DNA of 33,575 bases, taken from the NCBI GenBank assembly GCA_024762935.1, contig JANTGK010000014.1, forward strand, positions 1-33,575, in the 5' to 3' direction. Positions 24,485-32,326 of the stretch are shown here, in pieces; positions within the stretch are counted from its first letter, which is position 1; each line of letters starts with the position of its first letter. The notes under the pieces were generated by a model, which saw only the letters and a program-made list of their open reading frames with translations, did not search any database and had not been told where the DNA came from. Source of the stretch: Candidatus Peregrinibacteria bacterium. Lineage in GTDB: Bacteria; Patescibacteriota; Gracilibacteria; CAIRYL01; GCA-016699755. The position numbers and the translations under genes were made by a program.

Positions 24485-25865
24485 AAAAAATGCAACTTTT
24501 ATTCGGCAACCAACAGAGGAAGAACTCAGTAAATTCCCTCCTGCAGTCCGTAAACTTGTTAAAAAAGGACGAGAACATGGTTTTGCAACACAACAAGAAC
24601 TCATGAAGGCCATGCCAGAAGCCGAACACAATGTTATTCTTCTTGATGATATCTACACACTTTTTATGGAACTCGGAATTGAGGTAATAGATGTTCGTGA
24701 AGACCTCATCTGGAAGAAAAATAATGAAGAAAAGAAAGAAGCCAAAAGCAAAAAAACGAAGGCGAAAAAGAAGAAAAAAGGGAAAAAAGAAGATGCACCT
24801 CTCTCGACAATACTCAGGGAAGATCGACATGGTCTCGATGATGAAGTCGAAGAAGACTTCGAAGAGCTAGAAAAAAAGGCAAATGAAGACGAGGAAGATG
24901 AAAATGACACAATGACAGAAGAGGAAAAGAGAAGAATGCTCGATCTTTCAGAAATCGCGAATGATTCTGTTCGCATGTATCTTTCAGAGATTGGTCGTGT
25001 TCCACTTTTGAATGGAGATGAGGAAAAGAAGCTTGCTCGACGAATTACAAAAGGTGATATGTCCGCAAAACAATATTTAGCAGAGGCAAACCTCAGACTT
25101 GTTGTTTCTATTGCAAAAAAATATATTGGACGAGGCTTAAGTTTTCTCGATCTCATCCAAGAAGGAAATATTGGACTGTTCCGAGCAGTAGAAAAATTTG
25201 ATCCTGAGCGAGGATTTAAATTCTCAACGTACGCAACGTGGTGGATCAGACAAGCCATTACTCGAGCAATTGCTGACCAGGCACGAACTATTCGTATTCC
25301 AGTTCATATGGTTGAGACCATTAATAAGCTTACTCATACTCAACGAAGGCTTGCCCAAGAGCTTGGACGAGAGCCAACGGTAGAGGAATTGTCAGCAGAA
25401 ATGGATATGGAAATCAAAAAAGTACGTCACATCAAAAAAATATCACAAGATATTCTTTCACTAGAGGCCCCTGTTGGAGCAGAAGAAGACAGTAAGCTCG
25501 GTGATTTCATTCAAGATGATGAGGCTATTTCACCGACCGAATCAACAAGTAGGCAAATCCTAAAAGAAAATATTCAAGAGATGCTCCAGTACCTCACACC
25601 TCGAGAAGCAAAAATTATTGAAATGCGTTTCGGTCTTAAAGATGGAGTTGGACATACACTCGAAGAGGTCGGTCGCGAATTTGGTGTCACTCGAGAACGA
25701 ATCCGACAAATCGAAGCAAAAGTACTTCAAAAGCTTAAAGATCATCCAACAAGTGATAAAATACGGGATTCCTTTGAGCATCTCGATAAAAAAATAAAGA
25801 AAAAGAAAGTCACACCACTGTCAGAACAGCCAAAGGATTGGTCAGATTTTAAAATGACCACATAA
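24477..25865 (+). CDS. rpoD: Primary sigma factor RpoD (sigma-70)
   Basis: The 462-residue protein is the housekeeping sigma factor that guides RNA polymerase to promoters. A short region 1.1-like N-terminus is followed by a highly charged Lys/Glu linker (about residues 84-150). Region 1.2 is [16 protein letters not shown]; region 2 has [34 protein letters not shown] and [16 protein letters not shown] (the -10 binding helix); region 3 has [13 protein letters not shown]; region 4 has [15 protein letters not shown] and [18 protein letters not shown] (the -35 binding helix). These conserved helices fit the TTGACA/TATAAT-like promoters seen at trpR and rplJ. The C-terminal tail after LKDHP is about 35 residues longer than usual and Lys-rich. 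It overlaps dnaG and sits 18 nt before greA. Confidence 0.96.
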   Translation: MAKKNATFIRQPTEEELSKFPPAVRKLVKKGREHGFATQQELMKAMPEAEHNVILLDDIYTLFMELGIEVIDVREDLIWKKNNEEKKEAKSKKTKAKKKKKGKKEDAPLSTILREDRHGLDDEVEEDFEELEKKANEDEEDENDTMTEEEKRRMLDLSEIANDSVRMYLSEIGRVPLLNGDEEKKLARRITKGDMSAKQYLAEANLRLVVSIAKKYIGRGLSFLDLIQEGNIGLFRAVEKFDPERGFKFSTYATWWIRQAITRAIADQARTIRIPVHMVETINKLTHTQRRLAQELGREPTVEELSAEMDMEIKKVRHIKKISQDILSLEAPVGAEEDSKLGDFIQDDEAISPTESTSRQILKENIQEMLQYLTPREAKIIEMRFGLKDGVGHTLEEVGREFGVTRERIRQIEAKVLQKLKDHPTSDKIRDSFEHLDKKIKKKKVTPLSEQPKDWSDFKMTT

Positions 25866-25883
25866 TTTTCATTTTTTTGATAC

Positions 25884-26414
25884 ATGCCAAAAAAAGCAAC
25901 ACCAGAAGGATCAGCAAAAGGAGCAGCTCCTATATCCAGTGAAGAAGCAGTACTCCTTACGCAAAAGGGTCTTGATGCACTCAAGGATGAGCTCAACACC
26001 CTTAAAAAAGAAAAACGAAAAGAGGTAGCAGAAAGACTAAAAGAAGCGATTTCATATGGGGATCTTTCAGAAAATTCAGAATATGAAGAAGCAAAAAATG
26101 AACAGGCTTTTGTCGAAGGTCGAATTGTTGAGCTTGAAAAAATGATAAAAAATGCTCAAATCATTGACGAAAAGAAAGCTCATTCTGGAAAACGAGTTCA
26201 AATCGGAACAACAGTTAAGATTAAGAATCTTACAAAAAAAGAAGATCCAGAACAGTTCACTATTGTTGGATCAACAGAAACTGACCCTCTCAAATCTCGG
26301 ATTTCGAACGAATCACCTATTGGATCTGCTCTTCTCGGAAAGAAAAAAGGAGAAAAAGTAAGTATAGTTGCCCCAGCAGGAAAATTTGATTTTGAAATTC
26401 TTGAACTCAACTAA
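25884..26414 (+). CDS. greA: Transcription elongation factor GreA
   Basis: GreA rescues backtracked RNA polymerase by stimulating transcript cleavage. The coiled-coil N-terminal domain carries LTQKGLDALKDELNTLKKE and the tip SYGDLSENSEYEEAK with the acidic residues that reach the polymerase active site. The C-terminal domain has VQIGTTVKIKNL, IVGSTETDP, SNESPIGSALLGKKKGE and APAGKFDFEILEL. At 176 residues it is about 18 longer than usual because of a Lys/Ala/Ser-rich N-terminal extension (MPKKATPEGSAKGAAP) before the first coil; a later start is possible but no Met lies at the domain boundary. It follows rpoD by 18 nt and is probably the last gene before a terminator-like hairpin. Confidence 0.94.
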   Translation: MPKKATPEGSAKGAAPISSEEAVLLTQKGLDALKDELNTLKKEKRKEVAERLKEAISYGDLSENSEYEEAKNEQAFVEGRIVELEKMIKNAQIIDEKKAHSGKRVQIGTTVKIKNLTKKEDPEQFTIVGSTETDPLKSRISNESPIGSALLGKKKGEKVSIVAPAGKFDFEILELN

Positions 26415-26437
26415 AAAGATATAAACTTGTCAGAAAT

Positions 26438-26480
26438 AAACAGAGTATCAATCGAGTCAAAAGCTCAGGGTCTCTGTTTT
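26438..26480 (+). terminator. Possible terminator after greA
   Basis: AAACAGAG (26438-26445) pairs with CTCTGTTT (26472-26479), followed by further T/C. The 26-nt loop contains a weak inner GAG/CTC pair. The loop is large, so the call is tentative. Confidence 0.4.
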
Positions 26481-26551
26481 TCTGATACACTTTCTTCTTT
26501 TCATTTTTATCATTACTCTTTTTTTGACTATTCTTATTTATCTTGTCAACA

Positions 26552-27691
26552 ATGACCCCCGACTACAATAAACTCTCCATGAAAATGCACAAAAAATATG
26601 CAGGAAAGATAGAAACGAATCTTAAAGTGCCACTTAATAATACGCATGATCTTTCCATTGCCTACACACCAGGAGTTGCTGAGCCATGCAGAGAGATTGC
26701 AAAAGATGAAGAAAAGGGGAAAACCCTCACATGGCGAAAAAACTTAGTAGCAGTAATTACTGATGGATCGGCAGTATTAGGACTCGGAAACATTGGAGCA
26801 GCGGCAGGAATGCCAGTTATGGAAGGAAAATGTGCTCTCTTTAAAAAATTTGCAAATGTTGATGCTATCCCTATTTGTATTAAAACTCAGGATACCGAAG
26901 AAATTATTCACATTATAAAAAATCTTGAACCAAGTTTTGGAGGAATAAACCTTGAGGATATTTCTGCACCCAGATGTTTTGAGATCGAAAGGAGACTGAA
27001 AGAAGAACTTCATATTCCCGTTTTTCATGATGACCAACACGGAACAGCCGTCGTCACCCTTGCAGCACTGACAAATGCTCTCAAAATTATCAAAAAGAAA
27101 ATTTCAGAAGTAAAAATAGTATTTTCGGGAGCAGGAGCAGCAGGAATTGCTATTACAAAACTCCTATTGGCTGCAGGAGCAAAAAACATTATTGTCTGCG
27201 ACTCTAAAGGAGCCATTTCAAACAACAGAACCGACCTCAATGCTGCAAAATCAGCAATAGAAAAGCAAACAAACCCAAAGAACGAATCTGGGAATCTGAA
27301 AGAAGTGATAAAAAAAGCAGATGTGTTTATTGGTGTCTCTGCCCCAAATATTCTAGATTCATCAGATATTACTCATATGGAAGCAAACGCTATTGTTTTT
27401 GCTATGAGTAATCCCACACCGGAGATTATGCCAGATGAAGCAAAAAAAGGAGGTGCAGCCATTATTGCTACAGGAAGAAGTGATTATCCAAATCAAGTCA
27501 ATAATGTACTAGTCTTTCCGGGAATTTTTCGTGGTGTCTTTGATAGTGGAAAAACAGAAATCAACGAAAAAATGCTTCTTTCTGCTGCAAAAGCTTTGGC
27601 AGAACATGTTCAAAAACCATCATCAGAAAAAATTCTCCCGGGTGTTTTTGATACAGGGGTAAGTGATATCATCGCAGAAGCGGTGAAATGA
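26552..27691 (+). CDS. NAD(P)-dependent malic enzyme, short form
   Basis: It converts malate to pyruvate and CO2 with reduction of NAD(P). The 379-residue length matches the short bacterial single-domain form, without the phosphotransacetylase-like tail of MaeB. Motifs: SIAYTPGVAEPCREI with the catalytic Tyr, VITDGSAVLGLGNIGA, GMPVMEGKCALFK with the catalytic Lys, INLEDISAPRCFEIE, FHDDQHGTAVV (metal site), the Rossmann glycines FSGAGAAGIAI, and FAMSNPTPEIMP. I choose the ATG at 26552; the track's TTG start is three codons upstream. Cofactor choice cannot be read with confidence. It follows greA by 137 nt across a possible terminator, so it may have its own promoter, and it converges on trpCF. 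Confidence 0.93.
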   Translation: MTPDYNKLSMKMHKKYAGKIETNLKVPLNNTHDLSIAYTPGVAEPCREIAKDEEKGKTLTWRKNLVAVITDGSAVLGLGNIGAAAGMPVMEGKCALFKKFANVDAIPICIKTQDTEEIIHIIKNLEPSFGGINLEDISAPRCFEIERRLKEELHIPVFHDDQHGTAVVTLAALTNALKIIKKKISEVKIVFSGAGAAGIAITKLLLAAGAKNIIVCDSKGAISNNRTDLNAAKSAIEKQTNPKNESGNLKEVIKKADVFIGVSAPNILDSSDITHMEANAIVFAMSNPTPEIMPDEAKKGGAAIIATGRSDYPNQVNNVLVFPGIFRGVFDSGKTEINEKMLLSAAKALAEHVQKPSSEKILPGVFDTGVSDIIAEAVK

Positions 27692-27753
27692 AGTAGGGAA
27701 TGTGGAAGTGAGAACCATGAAACTTAGTGAGATTACAAACCACTACTCAAATT

Positions 27754-27809
27754 GTTCCATGTTTCATGCTCCTTGTTCCATGTTCCATGTTTATTATTCC
27801 CTGTTCCTA
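27754..27809. repeat. Degenerate 7-bp tandem array abutting the trpCF stop codon
   Basis: Eight consecutive heptamers in exact register: GTTCCAT, GTTTCAT, GCTCCTT, GTTCCAT, GTTCCAT, GTTTATT, ATTCCCT, GTTCCTA. They belong to the same GTTCCNT family as the 31-unit array inside trpCF, but have decayed. The last unit includes the trpCF stop codon. Confidence 0.7.
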
Positions 27810-29432
27810 AATACTTCTGACGAGCTCAGATATTTTTAATTTGCTCCACTCCCCTGTTTCATCTTCAATTCCACTAGCAGTATCAACTCCATCAGCACCA
27901 GTGATCTCAATAAACCTTTTTGCATTTTCTGGCGTTATACCTCCAGCAACAAGAAACGGTTTTTGAAGAGGAAGCAATCGAAATTCTTCAGAAAATTCTT
28001 CTACCCAACTCAAACCACTTCCTGGCATTACTCCATCAAATAAGAAAATTTCTGTACCAGCATTCCATTTAAGAATCTCCCCCTGGTAATCAAAAGTATG
28101 AGAAATCGAAATACCTTTAATAATTGGTATTGGAAAGCCAATAAAATCATCCACAGACTCCTTTCCAGAGAGCTGTATAAAGTCGAGACGATATTTTGAA
28201 CAAATTTTTTGTACGAATTGAGGAGATTGATTCTGAAAAACACCAACAAGCCTTATGTCACCTCGGTGAGAAGCAATATACTCAGCGAGTTCTTCTGAGA
28301 TTTTTCGTTTTGACGAGGGAACAAAATTAAGCCCCAAAAGCGGTACCTGGAGGTCTTTGGCGATTTGAAACCCTTCTTTTGTACGTACTCCACAGCACTT
28401 TACAAGTGGCTGAGGATGAGTAAATTTTGAGAGAATCGATTGAATCACATGTTCCCTGTTCCCTGTTCCCTGTTCCCTGTTCCGTGTTCCGTGTTCCGTG
28501 TTCCCTGTTCCCTGTTCCCTGTTCCCTGTTCCCTGTTCCCTGTTCCGTGTTCCGTGTTCCGTGTTCCCTGTTCCCTGTTCCGTGTTCCGTGTTCCGTGTT
28601 CCCTGTTCCCTGTTCCGTGTTCCCTGTTCCCTGTTCCCTGTTCCCTGTTCCGTGTTCCGTGTTCCATCTTTTGTCTTTCGTAACTTGTAATTCGTAATTT
28701 GTAATTTTTAATTGTTAATTGATTCCCTATCCCCGACCCCACCAACACCCCACTCACCATATTTCGCACCAGTCGTACATCACTTCCAGAAAACCCAGAA
28801 AGGCTTACAATAATATTATCTGATGGAAGTTTCTTGGAAAGTTGAAATGTTCGCGAAAGATCGACTGAAAAATCACGAAGATCACGATTGTTAATACCAA
28901 TAATCTTTGCATCAGTTTGTAAGACCTTCTGGAGATCCTCCTCATCAGAGATTTCTACCAGTGGCTCCATTGAAAGCTCTCGTCCGACATTAATAAGACG
29001 TTGAATATCAGTTACAGAAAGAATTTTAACAATAAGAAGATATGTATCAGCTCCATATTTTCGTGCCCAACGGACTTGTTTTTCCGAAAGAATAAAATCC
29101 TTACACAAAATGGGAACATGGCCTGTTGCGTGTTTCGCCTTTTGAAGGCTATTAAAACTCCCCTGAAAAAAATGCTCATCAGTCAAAACAGAAATTGCTG
29201 AAACACCAGATTTTTCAAAGCCAGAAGCAATTTCTGCTACATCAACTTCTTTTGGCAATATTCGCCCCGTTACTGGAGATGCGGGTTTTATTTCAGCAAT
29301 AACATGAGGGAAGCAACCTTTCTGAAGGGCTGTAAAAAAATCTCGTTCCGCTTTTGGTAAAGGCTCCAGAATATCAGGAAGAAGTTCTATCTCTTTTTGT
29401 TTCCACTTGCATATTTTTTTAAGAATATTCAT
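27807..29432 (-). CDS. trpCF: Fused indole-3-glycerol phosphate synthase / phosphoribosylanthranilate isomerase
   Basis: The 541-residue protein carries steps 4 and 3 of the tryptophan pathway. Residues 1-235 are TrpC-like: AEIKPASP (E47, K49), CKDF (K111), LVEIS (E160), GINNRDL (N181), and GVLVGSG at the phosphate site. The Glu of VSESGI is replaced by Leu211 (VSLSGF), and the usual C-terminal helix after the phosphate site is missing. A linker of about 95 residues follows, encoded by AT-rich repeat DNA and a 31-unit heptamer array and reading as NREQGTG-type repeats. TrpF starts near residue 330: VKCCGVR with the catalytic Cys, LDFIQLSGKE, LFDGVMPGSGLSW with the catalytic Asp, VAGGITPENA and GVDTASGIED. 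Its ATG overlaps the trpD stop as ATGA. Activity of the TrpC half is uncertain. Confidence 0.88.
   Translation of the reverse strand: MNILKKICKWKQKEIELLPDILEPLPKAERDFFTALQKGCFPHVIAEIKPASPVTGRILPKEVDVAEIASGFEKSGVSAISVLTDEHFFQGSFNSLQKAKHATGHVPILCKDFILSEKQVRWARKYGADTYLLIVKILSVTDIQRLINVGRELSMEPLVEISDEEDLQKVLQTDAKIIGINNRDLRDFSVDLSRTFQLSKKLPSDNIIVSLSGFSGSDVRLVRNMVSGVLVGSGIGNQLTIKNYKLRITSYERQKMEHGTRNREQGTGNREHGTGNREHGTRNTEQGTGNTEHGTRNREQGTGNREQGTGNTEHGTRNREQGTGNREHVIQSILSKFTHPQPLVKCCGVRTKEGFQIAKDLQVPLLGLNFVPSSKRKISEELAEYIASHRGDIRLVGVFQNQSPQFVQKICSKYRLDFIQLSGKESVDDFIGFPIPIIKGISISHTFDYQGEILKWNAGTEIFLFDGVMPGSGLSWVEEFSEEFRLLPLQKPFLVAGGITPENAKRFIEITGADGVDTASGIEDETGEWSKLKISELVRSI
28451..28667. repeat. 31-unit 7-bp tandem repeat inside trpCF
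   Basis: Thirty-one uninterrupted copies of GTTCCNT (plus strand). Only the sixth base varies: 4 C, 3 G, 6 C, 3 G, 2 C, 3 G, 2 C, 1 G, 4 C, 2 G and a final A. Neither strand has a stop in any frame within the array. On the coding (minus) strand 21 bp encode seven residues, giving the Asn/Arg/Glu/Gly/Thr-rich linker. Confidence 0.97.
28682..28722. repeat. AT-rich ladder repeat beside the heptamer array
   Basis: A run of related blocks (CTTGTAATT, CGTAATT, TGTAATT, TTTAATT, GTTAATT) lies next to the heptamers. It contains the AATTCGTAATT core also found twice between rplJ and rplL. On the minus strand it is read as LTIKNYKLRITSYE in the TrpC-TrpF linker, which looks like intergenic DNA captured in frame. 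Confidence 0.65.
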
Positions 29433-30424
29433 ACAGAGTGAGAGAGGTCAATGACTTTCTGAAGCATTTTTTCTGCCTTTTTTTCAGAGACAGTGGTTCT
29501 TGAGATCTCCATCCCTCGGAAAAGGTCTTTTTCAATTCCATTGAGTTGTAATGCGAGAGCAACATTCATATGTACAAGATCAGCATGTGGAGTATTGTTC
29601 TTCTCTCCCGAAAGGAAACTTCGGGCTATCTGAACATTCTCCTGAGCATCTCCTCCTGCTATTTCAGAAAAAGAAACCGTTTCAACACCAAAATCATGAG
29701 GATGAAGTATTGTTTTCTTATTCTTCTCATTAAACACAAGGGTCGGTCCGGTCGGTGAGACTTCATCAAGACCCATATCACCAACAACAACATATATAGA
29801 CTCTTTTCCAAGTTTTATAGCGGCTTCAATGAGAAGACGAGCGTTTTGTTCTGTAGATGTACCAATAATTTGTTTTTTTGGATTAAGAGGAGACAGGAGG
29901 GGTCCCAAAAGATTAAACATCGTTGGTTTTTTCATCGCTTTCCGTGCAAGAGCAAATGCACCAATACCTGGGTAACATTTTGGGGCAAAGAAAAAACCAA
30001 GACCAGAAGAATCAAATACCTTCTGAGATTGTTCTGGCGAAAGATCTATATTAATACCGAGCTTTTCCAAAAGATCAAAACTACCAAATCGACCGCTAGC
30101 AGCACGATTCCCATGTTTTGCAATTTTTACACCAAGAGCTGATAAAACAAATGCCGCTAAAGTGCTCGTATTGATTCGTCTTAAACCGCTGCCACCCGTT
30201 CCACACACATCCATTGCTTCAGTTTTTTGATCTTGTCGTTGAAGGATTTTTGTAGCTGATACAAGCTCATCAGATGAAATACCCTTATTACACTGAAGAG
30301 TAAGAACTTCAATCTTGTTTGCCTGAGTAAGTTCTCCAGTAATACTCCCCTTTAAAAAAAAGGCCATATCTTCTGCATCTAAGTCATGATTGTGTGCAAT
30401 TTTCCTTCGAAGGTCTTCTATCAT
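29429..30424 (-). CDS. trpD: Anthranilate phosphoribosyltransferase TrpD
   Basis: TrpD joins anthranilate to PRPP, the second step of the pathway. The 331-residue protein has the PRPP site DVCGTGGSG (residues 72-80), INTSTLAAFVLSALG, KHGNRAASGRFGSFDLLEKLG with the anthranilate/PRPP contacts, and the metal-binding pair in GLDEVSPTGPT. I prefer the ATG at 30424 to the track's TTG at 30475: the protein then begins at the first helix (MIEDLRRKIA), and AAGGAG (30445-30440), one of the few Shine-Dalgarno-like sequences in the window, lies upstream, although its 15-nt spacing is long. It starts 57 nt after the subtilase gene and overlaps trpCF by 4 nt, so trpD and trpCF are coupled. No trp operator was seen in the short gap before it. 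Confidence 0.93.
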   Translation of the reverse strand: MIEDLRRKIAHNHDLDAEDMAFFLKGSITGELTQANKIEVLTLQCNKGISSDELVSATKILQRQDQKTEAMDVCGTGGSGLRRINTSTLAAFVLSALGVKIAKHGNRAASGRFGSFDLLEKLGINIDLSPEQSQKVFDSSGLGFFFAPKCYPGIGAFALARKAMKKPTMFNLLGPLLSPLNPKKQIIGTSTEQNARLLIEAAIKLGKESIYVVVGDMGLDEVSPTGPTLVFNEKNKKTILHPHDFGVETVSFSEIAGGDAQENVQIARSFLSGEKNNTPHADLVHMNVALALQLNGIEKDLFRGMEISRTTVSEKKAEKMLQKVIDLSHSV

Positions 30425-30481
30425 ATCTGATAAAAAAATCTCCTTCTTTTTCCCATAAATTACCCAAGAAAGCAAACACTC

Positions 30482-32095
30482 TTATTTTCTTACAAGAGAA
30501 AGAGAATGAATAAACTCTGTACGATCCATATATCCTCTATCTTGATTATTGGGACTCGAATGTAATGATTCTTTTTCAAAAACAGGAGTATGAAGACTTC
30601 TCAAAATACGATGTGCATCATATGATCGAACAAATCGAGTCGGCATTTTTCTTGTGAGAAGATGAAACACTTGCTCAGAAGAAGGAACAAGAGGAAGAAG
30701 GCGCATATATTCATCTTGAAGAACCCCCCAGACTTCATTTTTCTCACCGAACGTTTGAAGAAGAAGGAAACCCATCTCAGAATATGTTAAAAATCTCCGT
30801 TGAGCGTAAGTCGGAATCTTTTGAAAATACCTTTTAAAATTTTCAGAAAATTTTTGAGAATACTCTTGTATATTCTTCTGCAACTCTATCAAAGACATGT
30901 TTGGATGCTGAGAAAGAAGAAAGGCAGCTAAAGATGATGCAAAAGCAGCAGATTGTGAAGTGCCCGTCATTTTTCCTCCCATACCATTGGGAAGTGTACT
31001 AAAGTATGTTGCTGGAAAAAAACTATCTACCCATGACCCATAATTTGAGACATATCTTTTTTCCCCAACCATATTTGAAGACCCAACAGCAAATACTTCT
31101 TTGTATCCCGCAGGATAGTAATGAGAACGAGAACCAGAATTTCCAGCAGCAGAAACAAGAAAAATTCCTTCTTCAGACATGTCTTCAAGCAAGTCATGGA
31201 GAACAGAAGAAGGCTCAGAAAAACCAAAACTCATATTCACGATATTCACTTTTTTTTCTTTTGCATATTCAAGAGCCATAAGAACGTGTGAAAGAAAAAC
31301 TTTCTTTCCATTTTTTGAAATTTTTAATGGCATTATCTGTGGTCTGCTCACAGAAGACATACCGGTAATAATACCCGCTAAATGAGTTCCGTGCCCTTGA
31401 TTATCAGAAATATCAGAGGAATTATCGATAAAATTCCAACCACCAAAATCATCAACAAAGCCATTACCATCATCATCTACTCCTTTATGACCATACTTTT
31501 CAATTGTATTTTCCCAAGCAAAAGGAATCCTTGGATGATGTGTATCTACTCCGCTATCAAGGAGGGCAACAATGGGAGAAGAGACTTCTTTTTGCTCAGT
31601 ATTGTTGTTATCTTCAGAATATGGAACAACATTTCGAAATGGATCTTGAATGGAGAAAAATACCCCTGAAATATTTTTCTCTACAAATTCAACACCAGAA
31701 ACCTTGCCATATGCATCGACCATTTCATCTGTTTTATCAGCAAGAATGCTTCCTAAAAGAAGAATATCACCAGACGTTTTTTGGATGATGACTTCACTTT
31801 TAATGGGAACATGAGAAGAGTTTTGAAGAAGATTTGCTGAAAAAGAAGAGCCTTGAGATGAAAACCCTAAAGAAAGTGAATTTATTTCGACAATTTTAAA
31901 TTTTTTATGCAATTCCTCAAAGGAAAGTGATTCCGTGTTCTGAGGGAACAATGAAATAAAACCGAAAGCAAACATGGAAAAAACAAGAAGAAGAGACACT
32001 GCAAAGACTGTAAATACATTTCCATTCCTCTGTATTTTTCCAAAAATCGGAAAATGAATGATAAATAGTTTTTTTGTGTTCTCATCCCCTTTCAT
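30482..32095 (-). CDS. Membrane-anchored subtilisin-like serine protease (S8)
   Basis: The 537-residue protein has a cytoplasmic N-terminus of about 25 residues, one hydrophobic segment (about 27-50, VFTVFAVSLLLVFSMFAFGF) and an extracytoplasmic body. Residues 60-150 resemble a propeptide. The full S8 triad is visible: D180 in VALLDSGVD, H235 in GHGTHLAG and S380 in GTSQSAA, plus oxyanion N319 in AAGNSG. An Asp-rich insert, GVDDDGNGFVDDFGGWNF, sits between D and H as in many secreted subtilases and may bind calcium. After the catalytic domain comes a helical C-terminal region of about 130 residues without a recognised domain. It is divergent from the ECF sigma gene and upstream of trpD on the same strand. 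It could mature the secreted proteins of this region (inference). Start ATG at 32095, no Shine-Dalgarno. Confidence 0.9.
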   Translation of the reverse strand: MKGDENTKKLFIIHFPIFGKIQRNGNVFTVFAVSLLLVFSMFAFGFISLFPQNTESLSFEELHKKFKIVEINSLSLGFSSQGSSFSANLLQNSSHVPIKSEVIIQKTSGDILLLGSILADKTDEMVDAYGKVSGVEFVEKNISGVFFSIQDPFRNVVPYSEDNNNTEQKEVSSPIVALLDSGVDTHHPRIPFAWENTIEKYGHKGVDDDGNGFVDDFGGWNFIDNSSDISDNQGHGTHLAGIITGMSSVSRPQIMPLKISKNGKKVFLSHVLMALEYAKEKKVNIVNMSFGFSEPSSVLHDLLEDMSEEGIFLVSAAGNSGSRSHYYPAGYKEVFAVGSSNMVGEKRYVSNYGSWVDSFFPATYFSTLPNGMGGKMTGTSQSAAFASSLAAFLLSQHPNMSLIELQKNIQEYSQKFSENFKRYFQKIPTYAQRRFLTYSEMGFLLLQTFGEKNEVWGVLQDEYMRLLPLVPSSEQVFHLLTRKMPTRFVRSYDAHRILRSLHTPVFEKESLHSSPNNQDRGYMDRTEFIHSLSLVRK

Positions 32096-32271
32096 ATCGG
32101 GAAAAAAAATAGTAAATCATACTATTATAAAATAATTACATAACATATACAAGTTACTATTATTTATTGTATTCTACAACATATCATGTGTTTTTAAGGA
32201 GCCATAAATTCTCCAGAATAAGATAAAAAAATAACAATGTAATATTGTAAATAAATAATATTCAAAATTAC

Positions 32272-32300
32272 TTTACATTTTGTCAAGTAATGAGTATATT
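32272..32300 (+). promoter_or_regulatory. Promoter of the ECF sigma gene
   Basis: TTTACA (32272-32277), a 17-nt spacer and TATATT (32295-32300) lie in the divergent region. Transcription would begin near 32307, about 20 nt before the start codon. The rest of 32096-32326 is very AT-rich with no other clear signal. Confidence 0.6.
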
Positions 32301-32326
32301 GCTCTCCTTTCATATCTGTCACCAAA

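Noticed and set aside
24653-25258. 201-codon minus-strand ORF opposite rpoD
   Set aside because: It is a Ser/Phe-rich antisense shadow of the charged rpoD linker.
27513-27523. GTACTAGTC as a second trp operator half-site
   Set aside because: It lies inside the malic enzyme coding sequence with no matching second arm.
28451-28667. Heptamer array as a CRISPR
   Set aside because: Units are 7 bp, with no spacers and no cas genes nearby.
28427-28697. Three overlapping plus-strand ORFs rich in PCSLFPVPCS
   Set aside because: They are shadows of the heptamer array, which is open in all frames on both strands, and have no start context or flanking domain.
32089-32316. CTTTCATATC found near both the subtilase start and the sigma gene leader, considered a shared regulatory motif
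   Set aside because: One copy includes the subtilase start codon and both are in the same strand orientation rather than promoter-relative; two copies are too few to support a motif.
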